64,000 nt of DNA, taken from positions 430,001-494,000 of the forward strand of contig NC_083675.1 in assembly GCF_030384665.1 (NCBI RefSeq), written 5' to 3'. The stretch is from Lodderomyces elongisporus (lineage: Eukaryota; Ascomycota; Pichiomycetes; Serinales; Debaryomycetaceae). The notes beneath the pieces are model-generated. The model saw nothing but the letters and a program-made list of their open reading frames with translations. It had not been told where the DNA came from and did no database searches. Each line of letters starts with the position of its first letter. Within the stretch, counting starts at the first letter, position 1. A program made the translations under genes and the position numbers. Below are positions 62,278-64,000 of this stretch, piece after piece.

Positions 62278-62943
62278 CTACCTGGTGTATGCTGGCGGTG
62301 GCCTTGCAGGTGGTTCGTAACGAGGCAAAGCCTCGTTGGTATCATCGCCCACATTATTAACAACTGCATTAGCGCCTGCGCCTAAATCTGCACCTGCACC
62401 AAAAGCAGAAACAGTAGCTGCTGTTGATGGTTGTCTATTTCTTATCGGACAGCTGTGGAAGCCAGTGTATCCTGTCAAGCAAAGAAGACAGGTTAGTGTA
62501 TCATTTCGATTACCTCTGTTGCCAACTGTAATGAGTCCAGCAACATTTGAAGTATTTGACACAAAAGCAACATTAACACTCAGCAGAAGTGGCGGTGGTG
62601 GTAATGGTAATGGTAATGGTAATGGTGGTGGTGATGTTGGTGGTTGTATCAGCACTGGCATCACCAGAACTGTGTGCCGTGAACTGATCTTTTTGACTGT
62701 CTTTGTTGATTTTTTCGATGAACCTCTAAAGCAAAAACAGCACACCATAAAGAACGGAAAAAGGAACAATAAAAAAGCAATGTTTCTAAGTGAGTTTGAA
62801 CTTGAGTTTGAGTTTGTATAACTATAATTGCTGCTTTTGGTGCTGTTATTGTTCCCAATTCCGTATGTGGAAGTGGAATTATTGAAGCCGATTTGTGTTG
62901 TGTTTGTAAGTGATCTTTCTTTTAAATAGTATACTACTGTCAT
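62278..62943 (-). CDS. Single-pass membrane protein with C-terminal PY motifs, possible Rsp5 adaptor
   Basis: 221 aa. The N-terminal ~50 residues are Asn/Ser/Thr-rich and could be lumenal or extracellular. One membrane segment (NIAFLLFLFPFFMVCCFCF, about 54-72) is followed by a basic stretch (SSKKSTKTVKKISSRH), placing the rest in the cytosol. There are a poly-Pro/Leu tract (~100-120), a CLLCLTGYTGFHSC Cys cluster, and an end with LPRY (206-209) and PPAY (216-219). PPxY and LPxY bind WW domains of the Nedd4-type ligase Rsp5 in yeasts, so an adaptor or cargo role is inferred. I do not recognise an orthologue. Confidence 0.65.
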   Translation of the reverse strand: MTVVYYLKERSLTNTTQIGFNNSTSTYGIGNNNSTKSSNYSYTNSNSSSNSLRNIAFLLFLFPFFMVCCFCFRGSSKKSTKTVKKISSRHTVLVMPVLIQPPTSPPPLPLPLPLPPPPLLLSVNVAFVSNTSNVAGLITVGNRGNRNDTLTCLLCLTGYTGFHSCPIRNRQPSTAATVSAFGAGADLGAGANAVVNNVGDDTNEALPRYEPPARPPPAYTR

Positions 62944-64000
62944 AATTGAGTTGCAGTTGTAATACCAGATGAACTAAGATTTAAATTACTTGAGGGACTG
63001 AATTCAAGTCAAGACGGTTGCTGGCAGTACTTATACTACATGTTTTGAAGGACCACAGTCATAATTGTCCCGACGGAGCACTCCGTGAAACTTGATATAC
63101 TTTTTAGCTGATAGTACAAGTACGACAAACTTAACTACTAGACACTCGTCACCATCAATAACAACAACATTATCAACAATATTACTATCAAAAACACCAA
63201 AAAAACATCATCAAAAACAAAATGATTTTTATAATCATCTTGGTCATCTCTATTTTTTTATCAGAAAGATTTACCAATGAGGCTTGCTGATAAGCGGCTA
63301 TGGACGGGATTCGGTATTAGTCACAGTGTTGGTGGTGGTTGTGGTTGTAATTGTGGAGCAAAAAAATATACCAAAAAGAGCAGGAGAGAGAGACTGAGAT
63401 TGAGCAAGAGAGAGAGAGCAAGAGAGAGAGAGAGAGAGATACAAACGAAAGAGCCAGTTTTGCTTGCATGACACACTTAGGCATAGAATATTTACCTTTC
63501 AGCTCGAATTCCATTAAGCCGATAGGTCAATAGTATTACCGATTTATTTCGAATACACTGGTGACGATGATCATGATGATAAGGAGAAAGAGATGCAAAA
63601 TGTAGATAGCGTATAGCTTTTTTTTTTCACGCATTGCATAATCGCTGGACTTACCCACTTCGTACCAAAAAGAGTATGCCAGGAGGGAAGGAAAATGAGG
63701 AGACGGAAAAATGGGGTCACGTTCTTCTGTCTCATTCATCGGTTTCAGGTACAACGTGGTGCAGTTTACTGTGACAGATGTGAGTGCGGAGATTAAAATT
63801 GCACCAAAAAAAAGGGGCGACGGATTTAAACCACCTGGCTCCAAGCAACACACAAAAAGTTATGCAAAAAATGATACCAGGAAATAAAGCCGAAAAAGAA
63901 TGAACGAAGGAAAGAAGGCAAAAAAGAGAAAGAGTTTAAGCTATGTGGAGAATGATGGAGGAAAGCGATAAGCAAGGAATGGATGAAACCGCTTCGCTCC
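62944..64000. other. Right-end intergenic region
   Basis: About 1.06 kb with no gene supported. It has CAACAA/ATCAA-type repeats near 63150-63215, GAGAGA tracts at 63385-63440 and a CCGCTTCGCTCC word at the very end of the window that recalls the CGAAGCG island at 4530-4810. A promoter for the gene at 62943 (minus strand) should lie in its left part. Confidence 0.5.

Noticed and set aside
63805..63850. GGTTTAAATCC followed by a C/T run on the minus strand, resembling a tRNA 3' end
   Set aside because: No matching 5' acceptor strand or anticodon arm occurs within the needed distance.

Overview
This is a 64 kb stretch of nuclear chromosome from a budding yeast of the CUG-Ser (CTG) clade, most likely the Lodderomyces / Candida parapsilosis group. 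The reasons are an Efg1 protein closely resembling the Candida one, GCY1-, OPT- and NTE1-type genes with Candida-like sequences, almost no introns, AT-rich intergenic DNA full of microsatellites, and CTG codons at places where serine is expected. The clearest case is codon 238 of EFG1, inside the APSES domain. Translations should therefore use the alternative yeast nuclear code (CTG = Ser). The species name is an inference.

Left end (1-4214): the edge of the rDNA array. It holds an 18S gene on the minus strand whose last ~70-80 nt lie beyond the window, its 5' external spacer, a 5S gene on the opposite strand, an intergenic spacer with five TTACCCGG boxes that look like a Pol I terminator array, and the last ~386 nt of a 25S gene that stops abruptly at the junction with unique DNA.

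4215-17028: EFG1, a morphogenesis and biofilm regulator, sits alone between a 3.7 kb gene-free stretch next to the rDNA and a 7.5 kb gene-free upstream region. This is one of the longest regulatory landscapes in the window.

17029-36106: well-spaced plus-strand genes: GCY1-like aldo-keto reductase, tRNA-Gly(GCC), an oligopeptide transporter, CDC45, an MFS sugar/quinate-type transporter, a small unknown 71-aa protein, and a PLP-dependent aminotransferase.

36568-58172: a compact housekeeping region. It carries NTE1 (phospholipase B of the ER), PIF1 helicase, SEC39 (Golgi-to-ER tethering), an unknown coiled-coil protein, LSM3, MRPL4, MIC12, TSC10, MRPL8, NOP10 and a large RRM protein with a long poly-Ser tract. 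Several pairs share short divergent promoters (SEC39/coiled-coil gene, LSM3/MRPL4, MRPL8/NOP10). Three genes serve mitochondrial translation or cristae and two serve RNA maturation.

58173-64000: sparse, with a 109-aa probable proteasome-assembly chaperone and a single-pass membrane protein ending in PY motifs. No transposon, CRISPR array, virus-like gene or toxin gene was seen. The most unusual features are the rDNA edge with its repeated terminator boxes and its closeness to EFG1.
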